A DNA stretch of 47,808 nt from an uncultured Clostridia bacterium (lineage in GTDB: Bacteria; Bacillota; Clostridia; Christensenellales; UBA1242). Below the pieces are notes generated by a model, which saw nothing but the letters and a program-made list of their open reading frames with translations, ran no database searches and was not told where the DNA came from. A program made the position numbers and the translations under genes. Where the stretch lies: contig CALEWH010000019.1 of the NCBI GenBank assembly GCA_937925475.1, forward strand, positions 1 to 47,808. The letters are read 5' to 3'. Below, piece by piece: positions 16,181 through 23,311 of this stretch. Position 1 is the first letter of the stretch. Every line of letters starts with the position of its first letter.

Positions 16181-17689
16181 TTATAAAATTTCTAGATTTT
16201 TGTTAAACGCTTTTTTAAACTCATTTGCACTTAGCATTGCATATTTGATTTCCAAATCGCAAGGCTCATTTACAACAGTTTTCATAATAACACTATCGCC
16301 CAAAATATCACAATTGATATCGACCACATTTCCAAAATGAGTAATATCAAGAGACTCAGCGATTTTTAAGATTACAGCCAACTTCTTAGCCACAACCATT
16401 TCATCTTCTTTCACAAGGTCTTTGTATCTTACCCAGTCTGACAAATTGAAATTGTCAGCATTTGTCAACATTGAAACAAATCCAGCAAGCACAATTTCGC
16501 CATGAGTTACACCATAGATGTCACTTTCCAAAGTGTTGTTGAAACAAATTTTTTCATTGTTGTAGGCATTGATACGATAACCCGAATTGCACATATAGCT
16601 TGCTATTCGAAGCACTTTTATGTATGATCTGCCAAGTTTGTGCAAAACTTTTAGTTGTTTAAACAAAATCATAGCAATATCATACACATGTGGTGTATTG
16701 TTTGGTTTTTTATCAAAGTACTCGTTAAGCACTTGCAAACTATATCCAAGTGAATCACTGATCGGTTTTTCTTGTGTCAATGGAATAACATTGTTAAACA
16801 AAACGCCCTCTACAAAGCCAGTTTTGCTTATTGTGTAGTTTTTCACATTGCAGTGTGAGAAAATCGCATTCATAATTGCAAAAGCCGATTGAAGATAACG
16901 GCTATCTTCCATACTCACGCCCTTAACTTTGGTGGTTTTTGTGACATCTTGCGCTTTCAAAACACCATAAACTTTGTTAAAGTTTTCTTTATCAAGCACA
17001 TAGTTGTGAGCAATATCAACTGGATATTTGCGCGATTTTCTTGAAATAACGCCCAGATTTTCAAACATATTTCCACAGCCGATAATCTCATAATCTTCGG
17101 GCAAATTTAAAATCCATTCATCGCCTTTGATAACTTCGTAAAACATATCTGACACTTGATCAAGCGGATTTTCCGATTTTAGCGACAAACATTTTTCATA
17201 GCAATTTTGATAGCCATATGGCAAAACCTTAGTGTTTAAAATATTTCTGCGGTTGTATAGCAAAAACATAGTGTTAAAGTTTGAAATATTGATAATAAGT
17301 CCCTTAGGTTTGCTAAAAGTATTGATCACTGCTGTGTATATATAATTTATTTCGTCTTCGCAAGACAAAATGTTGAATTGCAATCCAGTAACAGCAAATA
17401 TCTCGTTTAGAAAACCATTGTTGTTTTTAGCATCTTCCAAAAACGCGCCAGCATAACAATGTGTTTCTGTTATGCCCTCTGCGTCAATCATTTTCTTGTA
17501 CACAGACAAAACATTTTTGACATCTTTAATGATTGCTGGTTTGATAAAATTGTCATTATAAAAATCTTTCATAAGGTTTACAGGCATCACAACTTGGCGA
17601 TACACTACAAAAGATTTGTTTCGAATTACATCTACAAAATTCATTTCTATATTTTGTGGGTTTAATTTTAAAATAGCAATTTTTTCCAA
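16181..17689 (-). CDS. Ppx/GppA-like protein, probably inactive
   Basis: The 502 residues have the architecture of an exopolyphosphatase/pppGpp phosphatase: two actin-fold domains (to about 300) and a C-terminal HD-type helical domain (about 320-500). Recognisable pieces are VKNVLSVYKKMIDAEGIT, NGFLNEIFAVTGLQFNILSCEDEINYIYTAV and late AVILKIAESLDITHF. The first phosphate loop (D-x-GSNS) is absent, the second reads INISNFNTMF instead of DIGGGSTE, and the HD ligands are not evident, so catalysis is doubtful. The start is TTG with AAGGAGAAG. It is the first gene of an operon with the MreB-like gene. Confidence 0.75.
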   Translation of the reverse strand: MEKIAILKLNPQNIEMNFVDVIRNKSFVVYRQVVMPVNLMKDFYNDNFIKPAIIKDVKNVLSVYKKMIDAEGITETHCYAGAFLEDAKNNNGFLNEIFAVTGLQFNILSCEDEINYIYTAVINTFSKPKGLIINISNFNTMFLLYNRRNILNTKVLPYGYQNCYEKCLSLKSENPLDQVSDMFYEVIKGDEWILNLPEDYEIIGCGNMFENLGVISRKSRKYPVDIAHNYVLDKENFNKVYGVLKAQDVTKTTKVKGVSMEDSRYLQSAFAIMNAIFSHCNVKNYTISKTGFVEGVLFNNVIPLTQEKPISDSLGYSLQVLNEYFDKKPNNTPHVYDIAMILFKQLKVLHKLGRSYIKVLRIASYMCNSGYRINAYNNEKICFNNTLESDIYGVTHGEIVLAGFVSMLTNADNFNLSDWVRYKDLVKEDEMVVAKKLAVILKIAESLDITHFGNVVDINCDILGDSVIMKTVVNEPCDLEIKYAMLSANEFKKAFNKNLEIL

Positions 17690-17742
17690 TGTACTTCTCC
17701 TTTAAACTATGGGGCAAAACGCACCTCTCCCATGTTACTGAA

Positions 17743-17771
17743 ATTATACCACATTAATACACAAATGTACA
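17743..17771 (-). promoter_or_regulatory. Promoter of the Ppx-like/MreB-like operon
   Basis: Minus strand: -35 TGTACA (17766-17771), 17-nt spacer ending in TGTGG, -10 TATAAT (17743-17748). The leader is about 50 nt and contains a second AGAGG-like stretch. Confidence 0.6.
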
Positions 17772-17835
17772 CACTTTTCTTTTTATCTTTGACATATTTT
17801 TTTGATTTGTTATGCTATGCAAAAGTACTATGCAA

Positions 17836-17866
17836 AACAAAAAAAATCGCTCATTAAAGCGATTTT
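17836..17866 (-). terminator. Terminator of the ferredoxin gene
   Basis: AAAATCGCT (17843-17851) pairs with AGCGATTTT (17858-17866), followed by a U-run on the minus strand. The stem reaches into the ferredoxin stop codon. Confidence 0.8.
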
Positions 17867-18033
17867 TAGCCTATTTTAATTGCGCCTACTGGACATGACA
17901 TTTCGCAAGCGTGACATTTGATACATATGTCTTTGTCAATAACAGCTTTTCCGTTTTTGTCCATTTTTATAGCACCAACTGGGCAGATACCTACACAGGT
18001 ACCACAACCTATACATTGTTTTTGATTTACCAT
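17866..18033 (-). CDS. 2x[4Fe-4S] ferredoxin
   Basis: A 55-residue clostridial-type ferredoxin that carries electrons for anaerobic redox enzymes. Two cluster motifs are complete: CIGCGTCVGICP (C7, C10, C13, C17) and CIKCHACEMSCP (C37, C40, C43, C47), each followed by VGAIK. The ATG at 18033 has AGGAGAG upstream. It is monocistronic with its own terminator. The small size and two identical PVGAI repeats are typical. Confidence 0.95.
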   Translation of the reverse strand: MVNQKQCIGCGTCVGICPVGAIKMDKNGKAVIDKDICIKCHACEMSCPVGAIKIG

Positions 18034-18063
18034 AGTCTACTCTCCTATAAAACTATAATATCA

Positions 18064-18079
18064 CAAAAACGCGTTTTTG
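18064..18079. promoter_or_regulatory. 16-bp perfect palindrome before the ferredoxin gene
   Basis: CAAAAACGCGTTTTTG is a perfect palindrome about 30 bp upstream of the ferredoxin start, just before a TATTAT -10-like box. It could be a repressor operator or a short terminator for the TSUP genes. There is no proof of function. Confidence 0.4.
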
Positions 18080-18089
18080 AAAAACAAAT

Positions 18090-18512
18090 TTACTTATATT
18101 TGAAAAGTGTAACTATCTTAAATTTTGGTTTTGGTGGTTTTTGTTTTTTCATACTAATGAGAGTTTCGACAAACTGCCACACGCCTATCGCAAGCAAAAA
18201 TACGCCAAAATACTTTTTTAGACTTTTATTTGATACATTTAGTGCTACAAGCGAGCCAAGTATTGATGTGACAATGCCACTTATTATTATAGGGATACCT
18301 ATTTTAAAATTGACGAGTTTGTTTTTGCAGTGTATAATGAGCGCCACAACCGACATCGGAACAAAAACTATAAGGTTTGTTCCTTGGGCTTTAAGTTGTT
18401 CGACATTTAAAAAAATGGTCAGTATTGGGATCAGAAGTGTGCCACCGCCCATACCCATTCCGCCGATTACGCCACTAAGCAAACCCGCAACAATATACCA
18501 CACTATTTTCAT
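18090..18512 (-). CDS. TSUP (TauE/SafE) transporter, half-size subunit B
   Basis: A 140-residue membrane protein with about four spans that matches one half of a sulfite exporter/TSUP permease: GLLSGVIGGMGMGGGTLLIPIL is the classic opening with the glycine-rich loop, followed by QLKAQGTNLIVFVPMSVVALI. Full-length TSUP proteins have two such halves in about 250 residues. Here the other half is the overlapping gene upstream (ATGA overlap), so the two products probably form one transporter. Substrate unknown (sulfur oxyanions or organic anions in the family). Confidence 0.85.
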   Translation of the reverse strand: MKIVWYIVAGLLSGVIGGMGMGGGTLLIPILTIFLNVEQLKAQGTNLIVFVPMSVVALIIHCKNKLVNFKIGIPIIISGIVTSILGSLVALNVSNKSLKKYFGVFLLAIGVWQFVETLISMKKQKPPKPKFKIVTLFKYK

Positions 18513-18940
18513 AACAACATCTTCACTCCTCCCGCAATGATTACACCTGCAAAAAACAGCCTTAATACGACATTATTTATGTTTTTGAGTAGTATTGCAC
18601 CTAGCACTCCACCAACCACAAATCCTGTTCCTACAATTATGGACATTTTCACATCGACAGAGCCTTTCATTAAGTAGATAGTGAAAGAACAAATTGAGAG
18701 TGGAAGCATAATAAGCAAAGTTGTGGCATGAGCACTTTTTTCGGGAAGTTTTAGTAGACTTATGAGCACTGGAACACATATCATTCCGCCACCACCACCC
18801 CAAAAACCATTGACCCAACCAATAACAAGCCCCGCTACTATTAGCCAGATTAGGCTTATTTTTTTAGTGTTTTCACTGGGAAAAGTGTTGATTTCAAAAC
18901 CTTCCATATTTGAGTAGTTTATTTTTCGTATCTTTTTCAT
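18509..18940 (-). CDS. TSUP (TauE/SafE) transporter, half-size subunit A
   Basis: The partner half, about 143 residues from the ATG at 18940 (a TTG five codons earlier and an ATG later are alternatives; none has a clear ribosome site). After a polar stretch of about 28 residues come four spans with the family loop GWVNGFWGGGGGMICVPVLISLL and the LPEKSAHATTLLIMLPLS motif. Its stop overlaps the start of the second half by four bases, which strongly implies stoichiometric co-translation. Confidence 0.82.
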   Translation of the reverse strand: MKKIRKINYSNMEGFEINTFPSENTKKISLIWLIVAGLVIGWVNGFWGGGGGMICVPVLISLLKLPEKSAHATTLLIMLPLSICSFTIYLMKGSVDVKMSIIVGTGFVVGGVLGAILLKNINNVVLRLFFAGVIIAGGVKMLL

Positions 18941-19045
18941 ATTTGATTGTTCCAAAATTTGACGCTTTTAAAACATTGTCGATTATTATTTTGCAAAATG
19001 TAGTAAATAATATTAAAACCGCATTTTACTAATGTTTTATATTAA

Positions 19046-19068
19046 TATAATAAAGTAAGTTTATTATA
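19046..19068. promoter_or_regulatory. Inverted repeat upstream of the surface-protein promoter
   Basis: TATAATAAA (19046-19054) and TTTATTATA (19060-19068) form a perfect 9-bp dyad with a 5-bp centre. It is flanked by two direct copies of ACTAATGT (19028-19035 and 19068-19075) and lies 20 bp before the -35 box. Possible activator or repressor site. Confidence 0.4.
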
Positions 19069-19087
19069 CTAATGTAGTCAATAATAG

Positions 19088-19116
19088 TTGTAAGAAAACA
19101 AAAAATGGTGTATACT
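19088..19116 (+). promoter_or_regulatory. Promoter of the 1180-residue surface protein gene
   Basis: -35 TTGTAA (19088-19093), 17-nt spacer, -10 TATACT (19111-19116) preceded by TG (extended -10). The start codon is about 28 nt downstream of the predicted start point, with AAGGTGGG as ribosome site. Confidence 0.65.
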
Positions 19117-19150
19117 TTTTAAGTGAAAATTACGAAAAAGGTGGGCTACA

Positions 19151-22100
19151 ATGTCTAAAAAATCAACAGCAAAAAGTTTTAAAAAGAAAATAGTTGCGGG
19201 CGTCATAGCATTTGGCTTGGCACTTGCAAGTTTTACAGGTCTTACCCTAACTCGACATAGCGCATATGCTTACGATGCTAGCAGTGGACTTGTCGAAAAC
19301 TACAATTTTAAAAACACTTCTAGCAGTTCGACTCCCCCAAGTCCTTCTTCTTGGAGCAAGATTACTACAAATTCGAGCGACAAGGATATAGTTTCGGGTG
19401 TGTTCTCTGCTTATAAGGCAAACAGCACTGAGGACGAGTCATATCTTGAAAAGTTTAAGATGCTCGAAAACCCTGGCATTCCTGCCGGTGAAGAAGCCCC
19501 TACAAACGAAGCCAGTGACACAAAAGGCATCTATCGCAGTTTGCTTATCAACTCCCCTAAAAACCAAGGTCGTGCAGGATATCAAAGCAACTCGTTTACC
19601 CTAAACGCCGACTCGTACTATGAAGTCAGAGTAACTGTTATGACAATCACTCGTGACAATCCTGACGAAAACACAAGTTATAGCGACTGGGAAAGCAAGG
19701 CAAGTATTTATCTTGTAGACAAGAGCGAAGACACCGAAGAAGTTATCGATTCGTTTGAGATGATCGACACTAAAAACAATTTCACCGAATACACTATGTA
19801 TCTTGCTACAAACGAGTTTGACTCACCTACTTCTGCGCTTCAACTATATCTTGGTGGTCGCAACATCAGTAATATGGCAATTGGTGCTGTTTTGTTTAAC
19901 TCGGCACAAATCGTGGAAATCGACCGCGCACAATATCTAAACCTTATCAAAAATGGCGAAAACGATTATACTACTATCAAATCACTTAGAGAAGAAACAA
20001 GTTATGCCCCTGTGACAAACTATTCATTCGAAGAAAACTACACAGAAGGTTGGACTTTAACTGAAAGCGACAGCACAATTTCGACTGTTGCTTGCGTAAA
20101 CGGAAACACATTTGTAGGAAGCAGTGAAGCAAACGCTACAAAACTTACTGATGTAAATCCTCGCACAAACAACTCGTCAAACGAAAACTCACACATTTTG
20201 TTTATGCACCTAGCAGACAAAGGTGAAGTTAGTGTAAAGAGCCAACCTATCACTATCAAACAACATGGTTTTTATCGCCTTAGCGTGTGGGCTTATGCGG
20301 TTGGTAGCAAAGGCACACCTAGCATAGTTTTGCATGACGAAGACGAGAAAATTGATGATGTTTCGATTTCAGTTGGCACATCTACTCCAAGCAAAAACAA
20401 CCTTTCAAACAACTGGATAAGATACTCCTTCTACATCTATGGCAATGCTTACAACGACAACGATGTCACTCTAAACCTAAAACTTACTAGTGAAGAAAAA
20501 GGTTTTGTATTCTTTGACGACATTAGTATGCAAGAAATTAGCGGAGAAAATTACGACACAAACAAGTCAAAATCAAACAACTCCGAATTTTCACTTACAA
20601 AAGACAACACTCTTTACAAGTTTGCCAACTACGAGTTTGACTCGACAATTAATGCAAACAATCAAATTGAGTATCCACTAGCACCAAAGAGTTGGACCGC
20701 TACTCTTGATAGCGATTATAGCATCGGTGGCGTAATCAATACTGCAAAATCACACTTCGATGCAAACAAAACTCGTTATGCAATTAAGGGCGGAGCAATC
20801 GCACAAAATCCTGGTTTTGTAGACCCACTTGTAGACGAAGAAACCAGCAACAATGTGCTTATGATCGGAAACAATTCGACAAACAAAGCAAGTTTTGCTA
20901 CTGAGAGCGCAGTTACTACAAGCGCAAACACTACCTACAAACTTTCACTTTATGCACACGCTAAAAGCGGTGGCTTTGGAATTAAAGTTTATTCAGACAA
21001 CTACTACATCTTCAACAAAACCGACCTTACTCTAAATGGTTGGAACTTAATCGAAATCTACCTTACTACCGGAGCAAATAGCGAAGATATTAAAGTAGAA
21101 CTTAGCCAAAACAAAGCGGGTTTTGCATTTGTCGACAAAATCAAACTTGAAGACAGCACTTCGGACGCATACGAATCTAGCACTTGCGCAAACAAATACA
21201 AAGTTGACCTTAGCACTATCGACTGGGAAAACACAGTAGAAACTACTGACACATTTGGTAGTCTTAATATGTTTGAAGTAAATCAAAGTTCGAGTAGCGC
21301 AAAATCAGGCATTGTAGACCTTAGTCGTGGTTATTATGGCGTAACCTCCCCTAGCACTTCGAGTAGATTTGCTATGGTAGTTGATAGCGACAGCCCATGC
21401 TACTACAATGTTATCACAGAAAGACCATACTCATTGTCTAGTGGAAACTACTACACTATCGAAGCACTTGTACGCACACTTGATATAGATGGTGGCGCTT
21501 ACTTCGCAGTAAGTGGCGACAACCTTGACTCTGCATTTACTAAGTTGAATACAAAAGTAGACGATGTTAAAAATGTATGGACACTTTACACTTTCTACAT
21601 TAATGCAAAACAAGACACAAATGCAAACATCATTTTAGGTCTTGGTGACAGTGAAACATTAAGTTCGGGTGCATTACTTGTAGACTATGTTAAATTTACA
21701 AAACTTGATGTAACCGACGAAGATGCTTTCAATAGTTTAGTAAAAGAGAAAGCAAACTTAGATACTGTTAAGGTTGTGACAATAGAAAAAGCAGCCGAAG
21801 ACAATAATGACACTGAGAATGAAGATAAAGATAAAGACTCAAAACACACTGGTGATTTCAACTGGGCAATCGTACCTGGTCTAATCACTGCCCTAGCGAT
21901 ATTTATTGCACTTATAGGCACTCTTATAAGAAAAGTAAACTGGAAAGGTCACACAAAAGTTAAAACAACTTATGACCGCAGAAAGACTCTTGAAAAAGAT
22001 ATGGACAGACGCGAACGCATTGCATTAAGACAACAAATTATCGCCGAACTTAACGACCAAATCCTTGCAATAGACCGCGAAATCGAAGAATACCAACAAG

Positions 22101-22693
22101 CCGTAGCCGAACAAGAAAAAGCTACACTTAGCAAAATTGCCGAACAACAACGCGAATATATCGAAAAGAAACAAGCAATTACTGCTGAGAAAGAAAGCCT
22201 ACTTCACGAGAGAAACGAAAAACTTGCAAAAGACAAAAATGCATACACTGAAAAGGCAGAAGCCGAGTTTAACGCATATATAAGAAAGCTTGAACTTCAA
22301 GAGCAAAAACAACAACGCATCATCAACAGCAAAGAAACCGCTCTTAAAGAACTTCATGCAAGACGCGATGCAAGACTAGCACAATATCTTGCAAAACAAG
22401 AGAAGTTGAAAGAAGAGATAGCAAGAGTTGATGCTGAGATTGAAGAAATAGCAAGACAAGAAGCACAAATTTGGGAAGAATACAAACAAGCAAAATTGGA
22501 AGCTAAACGCGCAAAAGCTGAGTACAAAGCCCAAATCAAAAAAGAGAAAGAAGAAAAACACGCTTCTAAAAAAACTACAAAGTCGACTGAAAAAGAAGTT
22601 AAAGAAACAGACACCGAAGATGTCAACTTAACTGAAAACAAAACAGATGTAGAAAATACTACAACTGAAAACAAAACAGACGACAATAAGTAA
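19151..22693 (+). CDS. Large anchored surface protein: jelly-roll repeats, TM, cytoplasmic coiled coil
   Basis: No named family was recognised. The 1180 residues read: signal peptide (1-40, ending SAYA); four repeats of about 170-200 residues (about 45-265, 288-465, 488-668, 690-855), each opening with an N-x-F/W strand and closing with a D-x-hydrophobic strand (FVFFDDISM, FAFVDKIKL, ALLVDYVKF), a carbohydrate-binding jelly-roll pattern; an acidic linker (about 878-900); one membrane span (about 904-927) followed by RK; then a charged coiled coil (about 943-1140) and a polar acidic tail. By the positive-inside rule the coiled coil lies in the cytoplasm. There is no sortase, S-layer or enzyme motif. 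It is monocistronic, with a promoter and a terminator. Confidence 0.8.
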   Translation: MSKKSTAKSFKKKIVAGVIAFGLALASFTGLTLTRHSAYAYDASSGLVENYNFKNTSSSSTPPSPSSWSKITTNSSDKDIVSGVFSAYKANSTEDESYLEKFKMLENPGIPAGEEAPTNEASDTKGIYRSLLINSPKNQGRAGYQSNSFTLNADSYYEVRVTVMTITRDNPDENTSYSDWESKASIYLVDKSEDTEEVIDSFEMIDTKNNFTEYTMYLATNEFDSPTSALQLYLGGRNISNMAIGAVLFNSAQIVEIDRAQYLNLIKNGENDYTTIKSLREETSYAPVTNYSFEENYTEGWTLTESDSTISTVACVNGNTFVGSSEANATKLTDVNPRTNNSSNENSHILFMHLADKGEVSVKSQPITIKQHGFYRLSVWAYAVGSKGTPSIVLHDEDEKIDDVSISVGTSTPSKNNLSNNWIRYSFYIYGNAYNDNDVTLNLKLTSEEKGFVFFDDISMQEISGENYDTNKSKSNNSEFSLTKDNTLYKFANYEFDSTINANNQIEYPLAPKSWTATLDSDYSIGGVINTAKSHFDANKTRYAIKGGAIAQNPGFVDPLVDEETSNNVLMIGNNSTNKASFATESAVTTSANTTYKLSLYAHAKSGGFGIKVYSDNYYIFNKTDLTLNGWNLIEIYLTTGANSEDIKVELSQNKAGFAFVDKIKLEDSTSDAYESSTCANKYKVDLSTIDWENTVETTDTFGSLNMFEVNQSSSSAKSGIVDLSRGYYGVTSPSTSSRFAMVVDSDSPCYYNVITERPYSLSSGNYYTIEALVRTLDIDGGAYFAVSGDNLDSAFTKLNTKVDDVKNVWTLYTFYINAKQDTNANIILGLGDSETLSSGALLVDYVKFTKLDVTDEDAFNSLVKEKANLDTVKVVTIEKAAEDNNDTENEDKDKDSKHTGDFNWAIVPGLITALAIFIALIGTLIRKVNWKGHTKVKTTYDRRKTLEKDMDRRERIALRQQIIAELNDQILAIDREIEEYQQAVAEQEKATLSKIAEQQREYIEKKQAITAEKESLLHERNEKLAKDKNAYTEKAEAEFNAYIRKLELQEQKQQRIINSKETALKELHARRDARLAQYLAKQEKLKEEIARVDAEIEEIARQEAQIWEEYKQAKLEAKRAKAEYKAQIKKEKEEKHASKKTTKSTEKEVKETDTEDVNLTENKTDVENTTTENKTDDNK

Positions 22694-22694
22694 G

Positions 22695-22726
22695 AAAAAG
22701 AGATGCAATAGCATCTCTTTTTTATT
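22695..22726 (+). terminator. Terminator of the surface-protein gene
   Basis: AAGAGATGC (22698-22706) pairs with GCATCTCTT (22711-22719) over AATA, followed by a U-run, right after the stop codon. Confidence 0.85.
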
Positions 22727-22825
22727 TGTGCGATTATTATAATAGGTTGATTATTCTAGTATTATTTTTACTTAATATAATATAATATTTTCTTTTTCTG
22801 TTTTTATTTTATATCTGACCTATTA

Positions 22826-23200
22826 TTATTTTATTTTCAATATCTGACCAATAAAAACTTTTGATTTTATATGGTTTTCTTGCATTAAAGCACTTATTGT
22901 TGTGTTGTACTTATGTGCGATTATATCAAGGGTCTCACAAGGCTTTACAGTATGAAAAACTGTAAAGTTTTTTTCTATTAACACTACTCCATCTTTTAGC
23001 GGGTCGCCTTTTATAATATTGTAACCCATATATTCCAATTTTTGCTTGTCAAAGTTTTTGTCAATGCTATACAAATATCTTTGTGGATAGTTTTGAATGA
23101 CATATATGTCATCACTTCCTTCTTCTACAATTTCATAGTTTTGCAATTTGACAAAATCAAAAGTATCAAATGTTGTGTCTAATAATTTTATTTCTTTCAT
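22826..23200 (-). CDS. Small LysM-domain protein
   Basis: A 124-residue protein with a C-terminal LysM (about 80-124: HTVKPCETLDIIAHKYNTTISALMQENHIKSKVFIGQILKI), a glycan-binding fold. The first 75 residues are acidic and unfamiliar, with no signal peptide, so the protein is probably cytoplasmic or bound to the spore surface, as are mother-cell LysM coat proteins such as SafA and SpoVID. The ATG follows AAGGTGAAA. It diverges from the SpoVB-like gene, which also suggests a sporulation link, but this is inference. Confidence 0.75.
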   Translation of the reverse strand: MKEIKLLDTTFDTFDFVKLQNYEIVEEGSDDIYVIQNYPQRYLYSIDKNFDKQKLEYMGYNIIKGDPLKDGVVLIEKNFTVFHTVKPCETLDIIAHKYNTTISALMQENHIKSKVFIGQILKIK

Positions 23201-23262
23201 ATTTTCACCTTTATATTATATATGATGCTCGCTAAAATTTTATTATTATTTTGTAAGTACAC

Positions 23263-23291
23263 TAATATTATATTAATGTCACAAATACAAT
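23263..23291 (+). promoter_or_regulatory. Possible sigma-E promoter of the SpoVB-like gene
   Basis: -35 TAATATT (23263-23269), 14-nt spacer, -10 AATACAAT (23284-23291; consensus CATACAMT). The ribosome site GAGGTGAT begins at 23301, so the leader would be very short. Bacillus spoVB is sigma-E dependent. Confidence 0.4.
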
Positions 23292-23311
23292 ATATAAAAT
23301 GAGGTGATATT

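Noticed and set aside
17911..18540. Open frame of 209 codons on the plus strand
   Set aside because: It is antisense to the ferredoxin and TSUP genes; composition follows the reversed codons of those genes.
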